From assembly GCF_002119725.1 (NCBI RefSeq), contig NZ_CP021109.1:3596001-3660000 (forward strand): a DNA stretch of 64,000 nucleotides. The letters are read 5' to 3'. Both the position numbers and the translations under genes were made by a program. The DNA comes from Bordetella genomosp. 9 (GTDB taxonomy: Bacteria > Pseudomonadota > Gammaproteobacteria > Burkholderiales > Burkholderiaceae_B). Positions 35,963-44,406 of the stretch are shown piece after piece; position 1 is the first letter of the stretch, and the number at the start of each line of letters is the position of its first letter. The notes beneath the pieces are model-generated. The model saw only the letters and a program-made list of their open reading frames with translations, did not search any database and was not told the origin of the DNA.

Positions 35963-36028
35963 GCGAGTATCATACCCAGGCCAGAAATCATTCCCTTGCT
36001 ATTCGATATTCATCATACCGAGGTTCCA

Positions 36029-36874
36029 ATGCGACCCATAAGAAAAGCTGTATTCCCCGTTGCGGGCATGGGCACCCGCTTTCTGCCGGCGACGAAAGCC
36101 ATGCCCAAGGAAATGCTGCCCGTCGTTGACAAGCCGCTGATCCAATACGCGGTGGAAGAAGCGGTGGCGGCAGGCATCACGGACCTGGTTTTTGTCACGG
36201 GCCGCAACAAGCGGGCGATCGAAGACCACTTCGATTCGGCGCCCGAGCTGGAATCGGATCTGGAAAAGAAGGGGAAGGTCGAGCTCCTGAATATGGTCCG
36301 CGGCATCCTGCCCGCCGGCGTCAACTGCATCTACATCCGGCAATCCGCGCCGTTGGGCCTCGGCCACGCCGTCCTGACCGCCGCCCCCGCGGTGGGCAAC
36401 GAGCCCTTTGCGGTCGTCCTGGCCGATGACCTGATCGATGCCGATACGCCGGTGCTCAAGCAATTGGTGAACACTGCGATCAAGTATGACGGCAGCGTGC
36501 TGGGCGTGCAGGACGTGCCCCGTGCCGAGACCAAGAAATACGGTATCGTCGCCAGCCGCCAGGTGGACGAACGCACCGAACGCGTCACGCACATCGTTGA
36601 AAAACCGGAGCCGGCCGATGCGCCATCCACGCTCGCAGTGGTGGGACGCTACATCCTCGAGCCGGAAATCTTCGAACACCTGCGCGCGACCAAGATGGGC
36701 GCCGGAAACGAAATCCAGCTGACCGATGGCATCGCCGCGTTGATGCGGGAACGCGCCGTTTTCGCACATCGCTATGAAGGCGTGCGATACGACTGCGGCA
36801 ACAAGGCCGGCATGTTCCAGGCGACCGTCGCGCTGGGACGCAAGTACCATGGATTGGAACCGGATCAAGCGTAA
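36029..36874 (+). CDS. galU: UTP-glucose-1-phosphate uridylyltransferase GalU
   Basis: Cytoplasmic enzyme (281 aa) making UDP-glucose for envelope polysaccharides. The nucleotide loop [20 protein letters not shown] is exact for the family, with [20 protein letters not shown] later and the C-terminal [14 protein letters not shown]. The ATG at 36029 starts [13 protein letters not shown], the standard N-terminus; the in-frame ATG at 35996 is rejected. A terminator follows at 36891. Confidence 0.96.
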   Translation: MRPIRKAVFPVAGMGTRFLPATKAMPKEMLPVVDKPLIQYAVEEAVAAGITDLVFVTGRNKRAIEDHFDSAPELESDLEKKGKVELLNMVRGILPAGVNCIYIRQSAPLGLGHAVLTAAPAVGNEPFAVVLADDLIDADTPVLKQLVNTAIKYDGSVLGVQDVPRAETKKYGIVASRQVDERTERVTHIVEKPEPADAPSTLAVVGRYILEPEIFEHLRATKMGAGNEIQLTDGIAALMRERAVFAHRYEGVRYDCGNKAGMFQATVALGRKYHGLEPDQA

Positions 36875-36890
36875 GTCGTGCTTGATATGA

Positions 36891-36919
36891 ACAAGGGCCG
36901 CCTACATGGCGGCCCTTGT
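36891..36919. terminator. Bidirectional terminator between galU and ctaG-like gene
   Basis: 12-bp perfect stem ACAAGGGCCGCC / GGCGGCCCTTGT with a TACAT loop. It separates convergent genes. Confidence 0.85.
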
Positions 36920-36934
36920 CGTTTACAGCCCCGT

Positions 36935-37819
36935 CTAGCGTGTAGGCCCGGGCGCGGCCACACCCACGCGGCCGCGCGCCCTGCGCCGCTTGCGCTGCGG
37001 TAACCGTCCCTTCCCCGACAGGCGCATCAGCGTCCCCAGCGCCACCAGCAGGCCGGCCAGCTCGACCAGGGCCGCCGGTATCCACATCGTCAGGCCTCCG
37101 ATGCTCTGGTCCATCAGCGCCGGCATCGGCAAGGCACGGCCGCACAGTTCGAACAAGGGATAAAGGTCGCGCTGGGTCAGCGCGATGTAGGCGCCGGCCA
37201 CCATCTGAGGCGCCATGGTGAAGATGGGCGACAAGACGCGGCCGCCGGGCGACATCGCCGCTGGCGGACTGGGCCGCCGATCCAGAATCAGATTCCAGTA
37301 AAGGAACCCCGTGATCACGACGGACCAGTTCATCAGCCGGTACAGGCGCCAATCCAGCATGGAGTAGAACTGCACGGTAGGCAGCAGCCACACCACCACG
37401 AGGAAAACGAACAGCGCGGGCACCAGGATCTTGTGCGTCAACAGGCCCTCGAGACACCGGCCGGGCCGCGTAGCAAGAAAACGCCGCAGCCGCGCCCGCC
37501 AGGACAACGGCAGCCCTGCCCGCATGACCGAACCTGGATACGCGGCCATCACAACCAGCGGCCCGAGATGGTGCAGCACCAGATGCTGGATGCGGTGGAT
37601 GAAGAACATGCGTTCGGCGTAGTAGTCCAGGCGCGTATGCAGGGACAGATACAGCAGCGCCATACCGCTCCAGAAGAGCGCCTGCCGAGGCCACGATACG
37701 TGGTGGACCCGGGCGCCGCGCCCGAACAACGCGCCGCCGGCGACGAACAGGGCCACCAGCGTCGGCGAGAACTCCCACGGGATAAGCCAGTCGAGCAAGT
37801 TCACGAGCGCAGTCCACAA
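36935..37819 (-). CDS. Cytochrome c oxidase assembly protein, CtaG_caa3 type
   Basis: A 294-aa inner-membrane protein with about seven spans. The His-rich segments RMFFIHRIQHLVLHHLGPLV and the order of spans match the CtaG family first known from the caa3 oxidase of Bacillus, where it is needed for oxidase assembly, probably copper insertion. The C-terminus is strongly basic (LPQRKRRRARGR). No oxidase structural genes are adjacent. It converges on galU. Confidence 0.82.
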   Translation of the reverse strand: MWTALVNLLDWLIPWEFSPTLVALFVAGGALFGRGARVHHVSWPRQALFWSGMALLYLSLHTRLDYYAERMFFIHRIQHLVLHHLGPLVVMAAYPGSVMRAGLPLSWRARLRRFLATRPGRCLEGLLTHKILVPALFVFLVVVWLLPTVQFYSMLDWRLYRLMNWSVVITGFLYWNLILDRRPSPPAAMSPGGRVLSPIFTMAPQMVAGAYIALTQRDLYPLFELCGRALPMPALMDQSIGGLTMWIPAALVELAGLLVALGTLMRLSGKGRLPQRKRRRARGRVGVAAPGPTR

Positions 37820-37891
37820 CGGCAGGCTGCCGTCCGGCGGACGGCGATCCAGCCATTGTAGTCAGTCGCCGTCCGGACGTGCGGCACGCGG

Positions 37892-39010
37892 TCAGAACTG
37901 GTGAGTGATGCCTAGGGCCATTCGCGTGGTGTGCGAATTATCCGGGTCGAACTGGTTGTCCAGCGTGTAGTTGCGGGCATAGCCCACAAAGCTGTAAAGG
38001 CTGGTGCGCGGCGACAAGGGATAGATGTAGCCAAGCGTGGCGACCTGCGCCCGGCGGGCGCGCTTGCCGTCTTCCCACGACCACGATGGCGTGGCTGGGG
38101 ACCATTGCGCGACCAGGCTGCCGGGCCCCATTGGGACCGTGGCGCCGACAAACCACGCGTCGGCCCGACCACCCTGTACGAAGGGCGTCGGACCCAGGCC
38201 CAGGCCCACGTCATTGGCATCTCCGCCATCCAGGCCGACGAAGCCGTCGCGCTGACGCGTCCATGCGACCGCCAGTTTCACCACCTCGAAATCGTAGGCC
38301 GCTCCCACCTGGAAAGCGCGCGGACGCGCGCCGTCGCCATTGGCCAGACGCATCTCGTCCCAGGTGGCCACGGCCAGCAAGGGGCCCTGCTCGTAACGCA
38401 GGCCGACGCTGTAGGCGCGGTTGTTGTCCGCCGTACGGAAACCCGAGGCGCTGTTGTCGTCGGCATTGAAGGAATAGCCCAGGCCCAGCTGGAAGCCGCC
38501 GACCTGCGGCGAGAGGTAATTGACGGTGTTGTCGAACTGGAAGTTGTCCGACGCCTTGAACGTGGCGCCCAGCCCCATGTCCTTCCAACCTGCCTGCTCG
38601 AGTTCGCTGCCGAACTGGCGGCCGATGGTGGACTGGCGTCCCAACCGCAGCTCCCCCAGCGTCGATTTCCCGACGCCCACCCACGCGTTGTAGTTGAACA
38701 GTCTGTTGTCGTCTTCGACCTTACCGTTGGCGACGTCAAAGCCGCTTTCCACCTGGAACGATGCATACCAGCCGTCGTTCAGGTTTTCCTTGCCGCGCAG
38801 CCCCCATAGCGAATCGGTCTGTCCACCGGTCAGCATGCCGTTGCGCGTGCCCTTGCCCGACGTATGTTCGCTCGCCACGCCAACGTCCATGACGCCGTAC
38901 AAAGTAACGCCCGGCCCGCTATCGTCCGGGGCATCCGCGGCCTGGCCGCACAGGGGGTAAAAAAAAGCCGCCGAACTGGTCAGCACGGCGGAGAGAAGAT
39001 ATTGCTTCAT
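37892..39010 (-). CDS. Gram-negative general porin (OmpC/Omp32-like)
   Basis: A 372-aa trimeric-type outer-membrane porin. Signal peptide about 1-25 (MKQYLLSAVLTSSAAFFYPL), then SGPGVTLYGVMDVGVA, the standard first strand of betaproteobacterial porins, the loop-3 region with LGRQSTIGRQFG, and the C-terminal MALGITHQF ending in Phe, the BAM recognition signal. A run of eight T lies in the signal peptide codons, a possible slippage site. The gene follows the small ACT-like gene in the same direction. Confidence 0.92.
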   Translation of the reverse strand: MKQYLLSAVLTSSAAFFYPLCGQAADAPDDSGPGVTLYGVMDVGVASEHTSGKGTRNGMLTGGQTDSLWGLRGKENLNDGWYASFQVESGFDVANGKVEDDNRLFNYNAWVGVGKSTLGELRLGRQSTIGRQFGSELEQAGWKDMGLGATFKASDNFQFDNTVNYLSPQVGGFQLGLGYSFNADDNSASGFRTADNNRAYSVGLRYEQGPLLAVATWDEMRLANGDGARPRAFQVGAAYDFEVVKLAVAWTRQRDGFVGLDGGDANDVGLGLGPTPFVQGGRADAWFVGATVPMGPGSLVAQWSPATPSWSWEDGKRARRAQVATLGYIYPLSPRTSLYSFVGYARNYTLDNQFDPDNSHTTRMALGITHQF

Positions 39011-39051
39011 TGCACGCGACCCTTAACACATTTGGCGCCGCGTGCACCGGT

Positions 39052-39387
39052 TCAGGATGCCGCGCGGCGAAGGTCACCGAAGTGTACGTGACGGATTTCG
39101 GGATGTGCCTGCAATTGGCGCGCTTGCGACATAAGAACCGTTCGCATTTCGGCAGGGCATTTAACGGTTATGCAAGCGGATGCCATCCGCTGGTCGTCGC
39201 CATGCTCTACCTGCAGCTGCGACACGGTGAGGCCGGCGGCCTTGAAATCGGAAAAGATGCGCTTGCGGACCGAACCCAGCGCGTCGCGCGGGCAGACCAC
39301 GGTCAATCGCGAGCTGGCGTGGCGACGATCGGGCAGCGCGGCGCGATCCACACCGGCTCGGCGCAGGAACAAGTCGAAAACACGCAT
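39052..39387 (-). CDS. Small ACT-like protein (stand-alone MgtC C-terminal-like domain)
   Basis: A 111-aa soluble protein. The central part (LTVVCPRDALGSVRKRIFSD, then a second strand MASACITVKCPAEMRTVLMS and HPEIRHVHFGDL) has the beta-alpha-beta pattern of ACT domains and resembles the cytoplasmic C-terminal domain of MgtC proteins, but no MgtC membrane part is encoded next to it. The start at 39387 is decided by GGAGG five bases upstream; the open frame continues upstream through noncoding leader. Its long leader (39388-39845) carries unusual regulatory structure. Function unknown; the family link is by pattern only. Confidence 0.6.
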   Translation of the reverse strand: MRVFDLFLRRAGVDRAALPDRRHASSRLTVVCPRDALGSVRKRIFSDFKAAGLTVSQLQVEHGDDQRMASACITVKCPAEMRTVLMSQARQLQAHPEIRHVHFGDLRRAAS

Positions 39388-39680
39388 ATTGGCCTCCTTC
39401 TCGCGAAAGGGAATGCTGCGTGAATACGAGATGCGCAAGTGCAGGCTGCCATGCGGTTGCGGCGTCGCGGCGCACGACCATGAACGTTGGCCGATTGCCC
39501 TGGCGAAGCAACACACAAAGCCCCCCACAGGCGACGCTGACGGCGCCGGCCCGCTGAACCGGGACGTGCCCTGCCTTGCGGCAAGACCGGTCAGAAAAAC
39601 GTGGGGGATGTACGGGCAAGCAAGAACAACGCGCCGCCTGAATGACGCCAGGCGGGAAAACATTGAAACTTGCTTGAATA

Positions 39681-39731
39681 CCGCACCCTGCAGATAGGGT
39701 GCGGCAGAGACGATCTGCGTGGACCCTATCT
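39681..39731 (-). promoter_or_regulatory. Mutually exclusive hairpins (attenuator-like) in the ACT-gene leader
   Basis: In the minus-strand RNA, AGATAGGGT (39723-39731) can pair perfectly with ACCCTATCT (39692-39700), enclosing a GCAGA/TCTGC hairpin; alternatively CCGCACCCT (39696-39704) pairs with AGGGTGCGG (39681-39689). The segments overlap, so only one can form. The first segment begins at the stop codon of the leader peptide, so ribosome position would choose between them. Confidence 0.65.
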
Positions 39732-39786
39732 AGGCAGCGACGTCGACGCAAGGTCGACTACTACTGTCGCCGGAATCTGTATTCAC
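39730..39786 (-). CDS. Candidate 18-aa leader peptide of the ACT-gene leader
   Basis: GTG start with AGGAG seven bases upstream, reading MNTDSGDSSSRPCVDVAA then TAG. It begins about 25 bases after the inferred transcription start and its stop overlaps the first strand of the switch hairpin. Codon content is Ser-, Asp- and Val-rich, with one Cys. Supported by position and ribosome-binding site only. Confidence 0.45.
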   Translation of the reverse strand: MNTDSGDSSSRPCVDVAA

Positions 39787-39816
39787 GCAGTCACTCCTGG
39801 GAAATTCGAAGCTGTT

Positions 39817-39845
39817 AGTTTAGCCGGGTTTACCCGTAGGTTCAA
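39817..39845 (-). promoter_or_regulatory. Sigma-70 promoter of the ACT-gene leader
   Basis: On the minus strand TTGAAC (39840-39845), 17-base spacer, TAAACT (39817-39822), giving a start near 39810. The spacer carries CGGGT-AA-ACCCG, a small palindrome that could be an operator. It lies just before the stop of the upstream exchanger gene, so the ACT gene has its own promoter. Confidence 0.6.
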
Positions 39846-39860
39846 TGGTTGGGTAGCGGT

Positions 39861-40871
39861 TCAGGCGTAGAAATGCCACCCCACGTAACCCGCGAACAGC
39901 GCGTACAGCCCTCCAACCGCAGAAAGCGTTCCCAAGCTCATGGTTTGACGGCGGAAACGCAGCCACAGGACCGCGATGGACAGCATGGTGAACAGGCCGG
40001 CTGCGATCAGCGTGCCATCCAGCAGCCACGGCGTCAGGAAAATGCCCAGCGCGCTCGGGATTGTGGCCTGGATCATCATGGCGCCGGAAATATTCGCCAG
40101 CGCCAGCCGTTCCTTGCCCTGCCGTACCCAGATGATGGCGTTCATGATTTCGGGCAGCTCCGTCGCCACGGGCGCCAGCAGCAGGGCAGCGACGTGCGGC
40201 GATGCGCCCATCCAGACCCCGAGCACCTCGATCTGGGCGACGAAGACGCGCGACGCGACGGCAATCACGACCAGCGCCAGCACGGTTTGCAGGGCCGCCC
40301 ATGTCATGGTGGGCTGCGCGTCACCGGGCCTAAGCTTCAGCGGTTCCAGCACGTCGGCTTCGGTACAGGTGTCCTCGGCGCTCAGTTCGCGCTTGACGTA
40401 GAGCGCGTAGGCAGCCAGGAACAGAATGCCCAGCCACGGCTTCCAGGCGAAAGCGATCAGGCCCAGCGCGACCTTGAATACGAAAATGGCCATGAACCAG
40501 CCCTGGTCGCGCGCGAGGCGTTGCTGGTCGGCCTGGATACAGGAATCGTCCGCGCCATTCGGCCGCCGTTGGCGCAAACGCATCAGCGCCAGCCCCACCA
40601 CGGCGTAAGCCAGCGTGGATAGCACCAGGGGGCCGCCCATGGCTGCGCCGACGCCGATGTCCTTCTGTTCCGGCGTGCCGCCGAAAACCACCGCCATGAA
40701 TGTCACGGCGCTTTCCGGGAGCGCGGTGCCGAAAGCGGCGAGCACGGTGCCCACCGCGGTCGCCCCGAGTTCCAGTCGATGGCCTACCCATTCGACGCCA
40801 TTGACGAAATACTCGCAGGCGAAATAAATGACCGCCGCCGAAGCGAGGAACAGAAGAAAGGTCGAAATCAT
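39861..40871 (-). CDS. CaCA-family cation exchanger, probable Mn2+/Ca2+ exporter
   Basis: A 336-aa inner-membrane antiporter with about ten spans. The two alpha-repeats of the Na+/Ca2+ exchanger family are clear: GTVLAAFGTALPESAVTFMA in the first half and APVATELPEIMNAIIWVRQG in the second, with the acidic residue in each. The start at 40871 (MISTFLLFLASAAVIYF) is chosen although the frame is open far upstream. A yybP-ykoY (manganese) riboswitch precedes it, so Mn2+ export is the likely duty rather than housekeeping Ca2+ exchange; this is inference from the riboswitch class. Confidence 0.88.
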   Translation of the reverse strand: MISTFLLFLASAAVIYFACEYFVNGVEWVGHRLELGATAVGTVLAAFGTALPESAVTFMAVVFGGTPEQKDIGVGAAMGGPLVLSTLAYAVVGLALMRLRQRRPNGADDSCIQADQQRLARDQGWFMAIFVFKVALGLIAFAWKPWLGILFLAAYALYVKRELSAEDTCTEADVLEPLKLRPGDAQPTMTWAALQTVLALVVIAVASRVFVAQIEVLGVWMGASPHVAALLLAPVATELPEIMNAIIWVRQGKERLALANISGAMMIQATIPSALGIFLTPWLLDGTLIAAGLFTMLSIAVLWLRFRRQTMSLGTLSAVGGLYALFAGYVGWHFYA

Positions 40872-40940
40872 GACGTGGCAGCCGGACGAGCAGATTCCCA
40901 TGGCGCGACGACGCGGCTCGCCCGGCTGGGTTAGCACGTC

Positions 40941-41091
40941 GCGGCCAAAGGTCTCGCCTGGCTGTCCGCCGCATGAGCGTCGCGCGCAACTGAGCGCGGT
41001 CTTTGCGGCGAATACCGTTTGCGCCATGGGGTCCGTGGACCGCCAAGTCTGTTGACGCAAACTCCCTGGGGGGCAAGGATGGCTACTCCCC
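40941..41091 (-). ncRNA. yybP-ykoY manganese riboswitch
   Basis: In the minus-strand RNA the element opens with GGGGAGTAGCCATCCTTGCC and closes with GGCGAGACCTTTGGCC, the two conserved internal-loop strands that form the Mn2+ site in this riboswitch class. The variable stems lie between. It is about 70 bases upstream of the exchanger start, the normal location. The switch is established to sense Mn2+; the on/off mechanism here was not folded. Confidence 0.88.
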
Positions 41092-41107
41092 AATGACAAC
41101 GGGGCGG

Positions 41108-41134
41108 ATTGTAGCAGCGCGCCGTGCCATTCAA
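41108..41134 (-). promoter_or_regulatory. Probable promoter of the riboswitch-exchanger transcript
   Basis: Minus strand TTGAAT (41129-41134) and TACAAT (41108-41113) with a 15-base spacer, shorter than ideal. It would start transcription near 41101, ten bases before the riboswitch core. Placement supports it more than the match does. Confidence 0.55.
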
Positions 41135-41204
41135 GGCAATAAATGCGACGCCGGCGCGGGTTCGTTGGAAAATGGGTACTTTCACACCCCTGCCCCGGTC
41201 CGCC

Positions 41205-42548
41205 ATGAGCCTGCCCCCCGACGACGTCACGCCCCACATCGCCCGCCGCGCCCGCCTGCTCGACACCATGCGCGCCGCCGGCGGCGGTATCGCCATTCTG
41301 GCCGCCGCCCCCATCGCCGCGCGGGGCCGCAATGGCGAGTACCCGTACCGTCAGGACAGCGACTTCCTCTATCTGACGGGGTTCCCCGAGCCGGACGCGT
41401 GGCTTGTGCTGATCGCTGGCGAGCGGGACCGCACGGTGCTTTTCTGCCGGGAAAAGAACGAGGAGCGGGAGCTGTGGGAAGGCCTGACCATCGGCCCGGA
41501 AGCCGCCGTCGCCGATTTCGGGTTCGACGAGGCATACCCGGCGGACCGCCTGGACGAGCTGCTGCCCGGCATGCTGCTGGACCAGCCCACCCTGTATGCG
41601 CCGCTGCTGCGCGACGACCGCGCGGGAACCCGCATATGCCAGGCGATGGAAAAGGCGCAGCGACTGTCCCGAACGGGCCAGCGCCCGCCGGCCAGGCATC
41701 ACGACATATTGCCGCTGATCGCGGAAATGCGGCTGATCAAAGACGCGGCGGAAATCGCGGCCATGCGCCGCGCGGCCAGGATTTCCGCGGGCGCGCACGC
41801 GCGCGCCATGCGCCTCGCGCGGCCCGGCATGCGGGAGTACGAAATCGAGGCCGAGCTGCTTTATGAATTCCGCCGTCACGGCGCGCAGTCCGTCGCGTAC
41901 AGCAGCATCGTCGCCGCGGGCCCGAACGCCTGCATCCTGCATTACCCCGCGGGCGAGGCGGTGCTGGAAGACGGCCAGCTTGTGCTGGTGGACGCAGGCT
42001 GCGAAGTGGACGGCTATGCCGCCGACATCACCCGCACCTTTCCCGCGAACGGCCGGTATAGCGGCCCCCAGCGGCTGTTGTACGAGCTGACGGTGGAAGC
42101 CCAGAAGGCCGCGGCCGCCGCGACGCGTCCCGGCATGACCTGGAACGATGGGCACGAAGCCGCCGTACGCGTGCTGGCGCAGGGCATGATCGACGCGGGC
42201 CTGCTGAAGGGTTCGTTGGACGGCGTCCTGGAATCCAAGGCGTACACGCGGTTCTACATGCACCGTACCGGCCACTGGCTGGGCCTGGATGTGCATGACG
42301 TGGGCGACTACCGCGATCCGGCCGCGCCGGCAGGCCCGGAGCGTCCATGGCGCACCTTGCAGAAAGGCATGATCCTGACGATCGAGCCGGGAATCTACGT
42401 GCGCGCCGCGGACGATGTTCCACAGGCGTTCTGGAACATCGGGATCCGAACCGAGGACGACGCGCTGGTGACGGACGAGGGATGCGAGCTGATCACGCGT
42501 GGCGTGCCCGTGGATCCGCGCGAGATCGAAGCGCTGATGAGGGAGTAG
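41205..42548 (+). CDS. pepP: Xaa-Pro aminopeptidase (aminopeptidase P)
   Basis: A 447-aa cytoplasmic dinuclear metallopeptidase that removes N-terminal residues before Pro. The N-terminal domain has YRQDSDFLYLTGFPEPDAWL; the pita-bread catalytic domain carries all ligands: LVDAGCEVDGYAADITRTFP (two Asp), MHRTGHWLGLDVHDVG (His), TIEPGIYV (Glu) and IRTEDD (Glu). The ATG at 41205 (MSLPPDDV) is used; ATGs at 41172 and 41124 are alternatives without family support. It is divergent from the riboswitch transcript. Confidence 0.95.
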   Translation: MSLPPDDVTPHIARRARLLDTMRAAGGGIAILAAAPIAARGRNGEYPYRQDSDFLYLTGFPEPDAWLVLIAGERDRTVLFCREKNEERELWEGLTIGPEAAVADFGFDEAYPADRLDELLPGMLLDQPTLYAPLLRDDRAGTRICQAMEKAQRLSRTGQRPPARHHDILPLIAEMRLIKDAAEIAAMRRAARISAGAHARAMRLARPGMREYEIEAELLYEFRRHGAQSVAYSSIVAAGPNACILHYPAGEAVLEDGQLVLVDAGCEVDGYAADITRTFPANGRYSGPQRLLYELTVEAQKAAAAATRPGMTWNDGHEAAVRVLAQGMIDAGLLKGSLDGVLESKAYTRFYMHRTGHWLGLDVHDVGDYRDPAAPAGPERPWRTLQKGMILTIEPGIYVRAADDVPQAFWNIGIRTEDDALVTDEGCELITRGVPVDPREIEALMRE

Positions 42549-42590
42549 CGCCGAAGGAAACGGCGACGCCCGACTGCCGGGCGCCGGCGC

Positions 42591-43043
42591 TCAGAGCACA
42601 TAGCCGTCCAGCCAGCCCATGGCCTTCCAGACGTAGACCACGACCATGGCAATGCCGAAGATCGTGCACATGGAGCCGATGAGCAACGCGGCCAGCGCCA
42701 CCAGTACCGGTCCCAACCCGGTGCGCGACGGCGTGCCGAGCCCCGGGTTGTAGGCACGGTCGAATTTTTCGTCCGCCCGCAGGCAGAGAACGGCGCTTTC
42801 GATGAACCCTGCCGTCATCGGAACGAACAGCAGGAAAAACGCCGGATTGTCATACCAGACGGGAAACCACTGGGTGGCCGCCAGGCATGCCAGCGCGAAC
42901 AGCGTCACCGCCGCCGCGCCGCGGCGTCCCAGGTACCACCAATGCGCGCCCATCCATCCCAGGAATAGGGCGAGCAGCCCCGCCCGCACCTTGGTGCGCG
43001 GCGCACGGCGCGCGGGGCGCAGAACGGAAGAGGCATCGGCCAT
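42591..43043 (-). CDS. TM2-like small membrane protein
   Basis: A 150-aa membrane protein with an N-terminal basic segment and four hydrophobic spans (LLALFLGWMGAHWWYLGRRG; FFLLFVPMTAGFIESAVLCL; LVALAALLIGSMCTIFGIAM). The G-x-x-G-x-H-W-W-Y-L-G pattern of the first hairpin is the TM2-domain signature, though the C-terminal half is longer than a bare TM2 protein. Function unknown. Convergent with pepP, 42 bases apart. Confidence 0.75.
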   Translation of the reverse strand: MADASSVLRPARRAPRTKVRAGLLALFLGWMGAHWWYLGRRGAAAVTLFALACLAATQWFPVWYDNPAFFLLFVPMTAGFIESAVLCLRADEKFDRAYNPGLGTPSRTGLGPVLVALAALLIGSMCTIFGIAMVVVYVWKAMGWLDGYVL

Positions 43044-43121
43044 GAAGACTCCTGACGAACGGGCGGCGACCAGCGCGCCCGGAGCGGGAAGAAAGAATTT
43101 TAAGCGGGATAGAATGCCGCC

Positions 43122-44312
43122 ATGACAGATTCCGCTTTTCCTATCGCGATCGTGGGCGCAGGGCCGGTGGGACAGGCGCTGGCGCTGATGCTCGCGCGGT
43201 CGGCGGACGACCCCTCTCGCATCGTCCTGATCCAGGGCGGCGCCGCGCCGGCCGCTTCAGCCGCGCCCGCGACAAGCGCCGACGCGGTCCGGAACGACCC
43301 CGGCGCCAGGGTGCTGGCCCTGAACCATGGCTCCCTGGTTCTGCTCGAGACGCTGGGCGCGCGTCCCCGCGACGCGGCGGCGATCCATACCATCCATGTC
43401 TCTCAGCGCGGCCGGCTGGGCCACACGCTGATCCGCGACGAAGATTTCGACGTGCCGGAACTGGGTGCGGTCGCGCCCTACCCCGTGGTGCGGGATGCGC
43501 TGGGGCAAGCGGTCGCACAGGCGGGCATTACGGTGCGCCATATGCAGGGCGCGCGCATCGCCGCGCAGGACGCAGACGGCGTCACCATCCGGGCGGACGA
43601 CGGCTCCTCCTTGCGTACCGGCGTGGCGGTCGTATCCGATGGCGCTGCCGCGGGCAAGCTGCGCCGCGAATACGGGCAGGACGCGGTGCTGACGACGGTG
43701 CGGGCGGCGCAGCCCCGACCGGGATGGGCCTTCGAGCGCTTCACGCGGGAAGGCCCCCTTGCGCTCCTGCCGCACCCGTCCGGAGATGACTGCTATGCCG
43801 TGGTCTGGTGCTGCGCGCCGGGCCGCGCCGCACAGTTGGCCGCTCTGGATGACGCCGGTTTCTCCGGCGCGTTGAGCGAAACGTTCGGCGGCCGGATGGG
43901 GCCGTTGCGGTGCATTGCCAGCCGCCACGTCTCGTCGCTGTTCATGAGCGTGCGCCGCACCCAGGTGGAAGGACGCACGGTGGCCATCGGCAATGCCGCG
44001 CAGACCTTGCATCCGGTGGCGGGACAGGGACTGAACCTGGGTTTGCGCGATGCCGCCAATCTGGCGCAATCGCTCGCGCGCTGGCTGCAGGCGCCCGACG
44101 GGAATCCTGCTTCCGCCCTGCGCGCCTTCGCGAGCGCCCGACGCAGCGATCGCTGGATCACAGCGGGGCTGACCGATCTGCTGCCCCGCGTATTCACCAC
44201 AGGCCTCGCGCCGGTGGAGCACGCCTGCGGGTTGGCATTGCTTGCGCTGGATGTGGCGCGTCCCCTGCGCACCCCGCTGGCGCGGCATCTGCTGCAGGGC
44301 TGGCGCGCCTGA
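43122..44312 (+). CDS. FAD-dependent hydroxylase, UbiH/UbiF/VisC family
   Basis: A 396-aa flavoprotein monooxygenase, probably one of the ring hydroxylases of ubiquinone biosynthesis. The N-terminal dinucleotide fold is IAIVGAGPVGQALALMLARS, and the C-terminal FAD motif is GNAAQTLHPVAGQGLNLGLR followed by DAANLAQ, the UbiH-type signature. Which ring position it hydroxylates cannot be told. The dusB gene follows by 94 bases in the same direction. Confidence 0.9.
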   Translation: MTDSAFPIAIVGAGPVGQALALMLARSADDPSRIVLIQGGAAPAASAAPATSADAVRNDPGARVLALNHGSLVLLETLGARPRDAAAIHTIHVSQRGRLGHTLIRDEDFDVPELGAVAPYPVVRDALGQAVAQAGITVRHMQGARIAAQDADGVTIRADDGSSLRTGVAVVSDGAAAGKLRREYGQDAVLTTVRAAQPRPGWAFERFTREGPLALLPHPSGDDCYAVVWCCAPGRAAQLAALDDAGFSGALSETFGGRMGPLRCIASRHVSSLFMSVRRTQVEGRTVAIGNAAQTLHPVAGQGLNLGLRDAANLAQSLARWLQAPDGNPASALRAFASARRSDRWITAGLTDLLPRVFTTGLAPVEHACGLALLALDVARPLRTPLARHLLQGWRA

Positions 44313-44406
44313 CGGCACGCCGCTGCGGAGCCGCGTCCGGCGGCCATCCCCCGCCACGATCGCGCCGTGTAATGGGGGCCGCATCGCGCCCGGGTAAAAT
44401 CCCTCC

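Larger units (their letters stand above)
39416..39790. repeat. 12-bp long-range inverted repeat in the ACT-gene leader
   Basis: CTGCGTGAATAC at 39416-39427 and GTATTCACGCAG at 39779-39790 are perfect reverse complements 351 bases apart. In the minus-strand RNA the first-transcribed arm covers the leader-peptide start codon and the second lies about 30 bases before the ACT-gene start, just upstream of its ribosome-binding site. Confidence 0.85.

Noticed and set aside
39861..42296. An 811-aa minus-strand frame ending in the cation exchanger
   Set aside because: The upstream part overlaps the riboswitch and pepP and is Arg/Gly/His-rich shadow sequence; the exchanger starts at 40871.
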